From NCBI GenBank assembly GCA_964524065.1, contig CAZGCB010000026.1, positions 1 to 27,955 of the forward strand: a stretch of 27,955 nt of DNA. Reading direction: 5' to 3'. The notes under the pieces are model-generated. The model was not told where the DNA came from. It worked only from the letters and a program-made list of their open reading frames with translations, and searched no databases. This document shows positions 25,401 through 27,955 of the stretch, piece after piece; position 1 is the first letter of the stretch, and each line of letters opens with the position of its first letter. The DNA comes from CAZADA01 sp964524065. GTDB lineage: Bacteria; Pseudomonadota; Alphaproteobacteria; Caulobacterales; Maricaulaceae. A program made the translations under genes and the position numbers.

Positions 25401-25490
25401 AGCGGCGCCCGCCGAACAGTCTCCAGTGATGACGCGGCTGTTGAGCCTGTCTTGCGCGACCGGATTGGCGAGGACGTTTGTGCGTTCTAA
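22457..25490 (+). pseudogene. TIR - transmembrane - WD40 repeat protein, interrupted by a +1 frameshift
   Basis: Two frames form one protein of about 1010 residues if one base is removed near 22757. Frame 1 holds the TIR domain: YRAFISYSQRDKRHA, RFFRDNEEMG, SLIVVCSPHAAQSKWVNEE, where the WxxxE glutamates (98/99) match the catalytic Glu region of NADase TIRs. It then loses sense. The other frame continues it exactly, with RAFKRSGRARNIFAVIVDG and ECFPPALRF. Next come a basic stretch, one hydrophobic segment (residues about 190-210) and about 13-14 WD40 repeats, enough for two seven-bladed propellers, ending in the usual AC..L...DVC tail. Partner-sensing by the propellers and NAD cleavage or signalling by TIR are inference. 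A sequencing error or phase variation could also explain the extra base. Confidence 0.85.
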
Positions 25491-25580
25491 GCCTCCTGGC
25501 ACGCCCGGCGCTCAAGCGTTTGGCCCGGGATGACAGGTGCGTGAGTAAAAGTTTGTACACCGAGTGAGCGGAGGGCGCGC

Positions 25581-26006
25581 ATGGAGAATTTTACCCCCAT
25601 AAGTGCATCGGTAGGCGGGGCCTTGATCGGGCTAGCGGCGGTTCTTTTGATGGCGCTGAATGGCCGCATTGCGGGGATCAGCGGCGTGTTTTCCGGCTCT
25701 GTCTTCGCCGAGCGTGGTGACAGGGGGTGGCGCATCATGTTCGTGATCGGACTGATTGCGGCGCCCGCATTGTGGGCGTTTGCCCAAGGTGCACAGCCGC
25801 GTTTTGTCATCACCGACAACTGGACGCTGATCATCGTGGGCGGTTTGCTTGTCGGCTTTGGGACGCGGCTGGGCTCGGGCTGCACCAGCGGCCATGGCGT
25901 TTGCGGTTTGTCGCGTCTGTCGCCCCGGTCAATGGCGTCCGTCGCCCTGTTCATGGGAACAGGCATGGCCACGGTCGCCATCGCACAATCAGTGCTCGGA
26001 GGTTAG
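25581..26006 (+). CDS. YeeE/YedE-family transporter subunit (PmpA-like)
   Basis: 141 residues with about four hydrophobic segments. GLLVGFGTRLGSGCTSGHGVCGLSRLS near residue 95 is the hallmark of the YeeE/YedE family (sulfur-transport PF04143), whose conserved Cys bind thiosulfate or other sulfur compounds in relatives. It is a half-size protein that pairs with the next gene. The ATG at 25581 follows GGAGG. It lies 90 bases after the TIR-WD40 gene and three before its partner, so the pair is one unit. No rhodanese, metallo-hydrolase or BigR-type regulator gene is nearby, although such genes often accompany the family. Confidence 0.87.
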   Translation: MENFTPISASVGGALIGLAAVLLMALNGRIAGISGVFSGSVFAERGDRGWRIMFVIGLIAAPALWAFAQGAQPRFVITDNWTLIIVGGLLVGFGTRLGSGCTSGHGVCGLSRLSPRSMASVALFMGTGMATVAIAQSVLGG

Positions 26007-26009
26007 ATC

Positions 26010-26444
26010 ATGGGGCGCAATATCGCCGCGCTGGTCGCCGGTCTGATCTTTGGCCTTGGCCTCACCATCAGCGAAATGGTGAACCCGGCAAAAGTGCTTG
26101 CTTTTCTTGACCTGTTCGGACAGTGGGACCCGTCGCTCGCCTTTGTGATGGGCACGGCCCTCATCGTGACCGCGCTCGGCTATCGGCTCGCCTGGATGAG
26201 GCCGAAGCCTGTTTTCGCCGAACGCTTCCAGGCGCCGGGCGATCGCTCCATTGATGCGCGCCTCGCCCTTGGCGCCGTGCTGTTCGGCATTGGCTGGGGG
26301 CTTGTGGGCCTTTGTCCCGGTCCCGCGATATCCGCCCTATTCTTTGGCGGTGCGCCCGTCCTCGTTTTTCTGGCGGCGATGGGGGTGGGAATGGCGGCCT
26401 TCGAACTCTTTGATCGCATGACGCCGCGCCCCAAAGCGGCATGA
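26010..26444 (+). CDS. YeeE/YedE-family transporter subunit (PmpB-like, DUF6691)
   Basis: 144 residues, four hydrophobic segments. FGLGLTISEMVNPAKVLAFLDLFGQWDPSLAFVMG at the N-terminus and FGIGWGLVGLCPGPAISAL near residue 95, with its single conserved Cys, are the two signatures of the second half of this split transporter. It starts three bases after the previous stop and certainly shares its mRNA. Together the pair would form a complete YeeE-like channel for a sulfur compound. The substrate is inferred from the family. Confidence 0.83.
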   Translation: MGRNIAALVAGLIFGLGLTISEMVNPAKVLAFLDLFGQWDPSLAFVMGTALIVTALGYRLAWMRPKPVFAERFQAPGDRSIDARLALGAVLFGIGWGLVGLCPGPAISALFFGGAPVLVFLAAMGVGMAAFELFDRMTPRPKAA

Positions 26445-26628
26445 ACGCATACAACGCATGCGGCAGGAACAACGTCCGCCCGTTTTGAAGCCAGGGATCG
26501 GGGTGTTGACCGCTCATCGGCATGGTCGCACTCGAGCTGGCCAAAGACGCGTGGGCTTCTGAAAGGGGGCTCGTGAACGTTTGTGCGCGCGACGGCGGGC
26601 CTGAACGTCTCCGCGGTGCATGACCTAA

Positions 26629-26643
26629 CCCGGTGATACCGGG
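26629..26643. repeat. Hairpin CCCGGT-GAT-ACCGGG after the transporter pair
   Basis: Perfect six-base stem with a three-base loop, 185 bases after the transporter stop. No T-run follows. The gap 26445-27213 has no confident gene. Its left half (to about 26730) shows only this hairpin; the right half shows the doubtful frames listed separately. Confidence 0.3.
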
Positions 26644-26734
26644 CCGGTTCGTGATTGAGTCACGCGGCGTGCGATCGTGTCATGTCCGGCCATGCCGCGT
26701 GCGGCGTGCGGTAGCCGAGGCTCGCGTGGAACCT

Positions 26735-26962
26735 CTAGCGGTTGTCGAAAAGGGGCCCATAACGAGGGGGCTGGACATAACTATTGCCGCTCAATCCCAC
26801 GCCCGCATTGAGACCGGCTTGGCGACTTCTGTAACCCCCGACGTCGATCTGCGCGCGCACGGTGACGCCGCTAAGGCGTTGCCCCCCGCGGCTGAGCAGA
26901 AGCCAAAGGCCGACCGTCACAGGATCAAAGACTGGCTTTAGCCGACGAGGCCGGCGCCGCAC
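26735..26962 (-). CDS. Doubtful short frame, possible gene remnant
   Basis: About 75 codons, with no family recognised. The C-terminal half (VTVRAQIDVGGYRSRQAGLNAGVGLSG) alternates polar and non-polar residues like outer-membrane strands. An internal GTG lies a few bases after the stop of the next upstream frame, as in tightly packed phage genes. An overlapping plus-strand frame (26633-26941) is about as long, so coding is not established on either strand. Confidence 0.2.
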   Translation of the reverse strand: MRRRPRRLKPVFDPVTVGLWLLLSRGGQRLSGVTVRAQIDVGGYRSRQAGLNAGVGLSGNSYVQPPRYGPLFDNR

Positions 26963-27140
26963 TATCCCTCGTGATCAGGGCGTTAAGCTTGTTCAGGGCC
27001 GTTTTGATCACATCCAGGTCAGCAGCGCATTGTGCTTCAGTCAATGATACGACTCGCCCGCCACCGACTAAATCCGTTGATGGATAAGACGCCGCCGGTC
27101 GCGCAAGGGTGGCGCATGGCGTCGGCGTTGCGCCAATGCC
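26925..27140 (-). other. Open frame without ATG, possible truncated phage gene
   Basis: 71 codons open from just after a stop at about 27143 to a TGA at 26925, with no ATG; a TTG at 27044 is the only plausible start. The segment SLTEAQCAADLDVIKTALNKLNALI is a good amphipathic helix and looks protein-like, faintly recalling small head-tail joining proteins of phages. That likeness is from memory and weak. It could be the 3' end of a gene whose beginning was lost when the adjacent integrase was truncated. Confidence 0.22.
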
Positions 27141-27213
27141 TTAACCGCGATCAGTCGGGACCGAAGCGTTGCCTTTGACGGCGGTTTGCCGGAGTTAAGA
27201 CTGATCGCCTCAT

Positions 27214-27690
27214 TCAGCGTACGTTTGAATGTGCATGCTGGCTCGACGTGGAACGCAGCGAAATCCCGGTGATCGGGACGCCGCCGAAAGACTTGCGTGC
27301 AAAATCCAACAGCCAGCGCTTTTTGGACATGGTGGTTTCCGCGCGGCCCTCGCGTTCAAGCATGGCCAGCAATTCATCTGCGATGGTGTTGAAGGTGTGT
27401 TCGGTGGCGTGTTGGCATGCGATCGCGGCTTTACGCTTGACCGCGGACGGATCGGCGCCATCGGCGAGCTGCACCTTCGCTTCTTCTCGGCGGCGTCGCG
27501 CATCCGCCAGCGTCACCGCCGGATAGGATCCGAAGGACAGCGTCTTTTGCTTGCCGGCGAACCGATAAGCCATCCGCCAGAGCTTTGAGCCGTTGGGCGT
27601 GACATGGAGATAAAGCCCGCCGCCATCGCTATATTTTTTGACGCCGGAATTCGGCTTGATCCCGCGCACTTGCGTGTCGTTCAGAGGCAT
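27214..27690 (-). pseudogene. Truncated tyrosine recombinase/integrase (N-terminal part only)
   Basis: 158 codons versus about 400 in complete members. The DUF4102 arm-DNA-binding domain is intact (MPLNDTQVRGIKPN, YSDGGGLYLHVTPNGSKLWR, LSFGSYPAVTLADARRRREEA). The start of the core-binding domain follows, with SKKRWLLDFARKSFGGVPITGIS; after that the sequence departs from the family and stops. The catalytic domain with its Arg-His-Arg-Tyr set is absent, and no other frame downstream restores it, so this looks like a recombination or deletion end, not a simple frameshift. The ATG at 27690 is the family-like start. It lies about 200 bases from the 3' end of tRNA-Thr, the usual place for such an integrase. 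Confidence 0.87.
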
Positions 27691-27704
27691 TGTGTCGCCG
27701 CTCG

Positions 27705-27766
27705 TGTTGGTATCAGAGACCGGACAGCCGCCCAGCTCGCGAAAGATACCAACACAAATACCAACA
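27705..27766. repeat. Iterated 9-bp repeats upstream of the integrase
   Basis: TGTTGGTAT at 27705-27713 and its reverse complement ATACCAACA at 27746-27754 and 27758-27766; the last two are spaced exactly 12 bases apart. The repeats lie between the integrase start and the tRNA. This is the position expected of arm-type binding sites for the integrase N-terminal domain or of an autoregulatory operator. Confidence 0.6.
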
Positions 27767-27888
27767 AATGATCTGGATGCCAGTACATCATGCCGGACCA
27801 TCGTGCCCGACATTCAGCCCACAGGCTTTGAAATCCCTGATGTTTTCGGCTGTTCCTGGACAATCTCGGACAACGCTGGATCGTCAAA

Positions 27889-27955
27889 TGGTGCCGCAGG
27901 AGGGACTCGAACCCCCGACCCACGCATTACGAATGCGTTGCTCTACCAGCTGAGC
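27889..27955 (-). tRNA. tRNA-Thr (anticodon CGT), 5' end outside the window
   Basis: Read on the minus strand: D-arm GCTCAGCTGGTAGAGC, anticodon stem-loop ACGCA-TTCGTAA-TGCGT giving anticodon CGT (reads ACG, threonine), variable loop GGGTC, T-arm GGGGG-TTCGAGT-CCCTC, the 3' acceptor strand CTGCGGC, discriminator A and an encoded CCA. Only the 5' acceptor strand and the two bases after it are missing. Its 3' end is the likely attachment site for the neighbouring integrase. Confidence 0.92.

Noticed and set aside
22836..25490. Treating the WD40 part as an independent gene starting at the ATG at 22836
   Set aside because: That ATG falls inside the last TIR strand region; the preceding residues in the same frame continue the TIR domain, so a frameshift is the better explanation.
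1..27955. CRISPR arrays and full insertion sequences
   Set aside because: No regularly spaced repeats of suitable length and no transposase gene with terminal inverted repeats were seen.

Overview
The window is GC-rich, tightly packed bacterial DNA, most likely from a stalked or prosthecate-type marine alphaproteobacterium (Maricaulales/Hyphomonadaceae-like). The strongest lineage clue is the arginine cluster. An N-acetylornithine carbamoyltransferase, a fused N-acetylglutamate kinase/synthase and ArgC lie together, an arrangement known from Xanthomonas and Maricaulis. A BLUF photoreceptor, a lone Hpt protein and a long polar-type coiled-coil membrane protein fit the same group. The placement is inferred from gene content, not from a phylogeny.

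Left part (1-8.9 kb): the 5' end of a proline iminopeptidase gene; a small exported or lipoprotein-like protein; a SAM methyltransferase; then a three-gene minus-strand operon (GT4 glycosyltransferase, SAM methyltransferase, alpha/alpha-toroid 'prenyltransferase-like' protein) that looks like an uncharacterised glycan or lipid modification pathway. A DUF423 membrane protein and an MFS transporter diverge from a 37-bp gap. The DgcN/DgcA pair follows; it turns D-glutamate into N-acetyl-L-glutamate.

Middle (9.1-17.8 kb): a 734-residue membrane-anchored coiled-coil protein resembling TipN-type polarity factors, a gamma-glutamylcyclotransferase-fold protein, an FAH-family hydrolase, and the operon argF'-NAGK/NAGS-argC-thioesterase. 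DgcN/DgcA and NAGK/NAGS meet at the same metabolite, N-acetyl-L-glutamate, so this stretch may connect D-amino-acid salvage with arginine synthesis.

Right-centre (17.8-22.1 kb): a BLUF blue-light sensor with unusual residues at two signalling positions, diverging from a stand-alone Hpt phosphotransfer protein; then chorismate mutase, a SpoU/TrmH RNA methyltransferase and a Tat-exported PhoX-family phosphatase.

Right end (22.1-27.9 kb): this part looks like an accessory region. It holds a TIR-transmembrane-WD40 gene broken by one extra base, a YeeE/YedE two-gene transporter, a gene-poor stretch with possible phage remnants, a truncated tyrosine integrase with iterated upstream repeats, and a tRNA-Thr(CGT) running off the edge. 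The integrase beside a tRNA 3' end suggests an old integration site that has since decayed.
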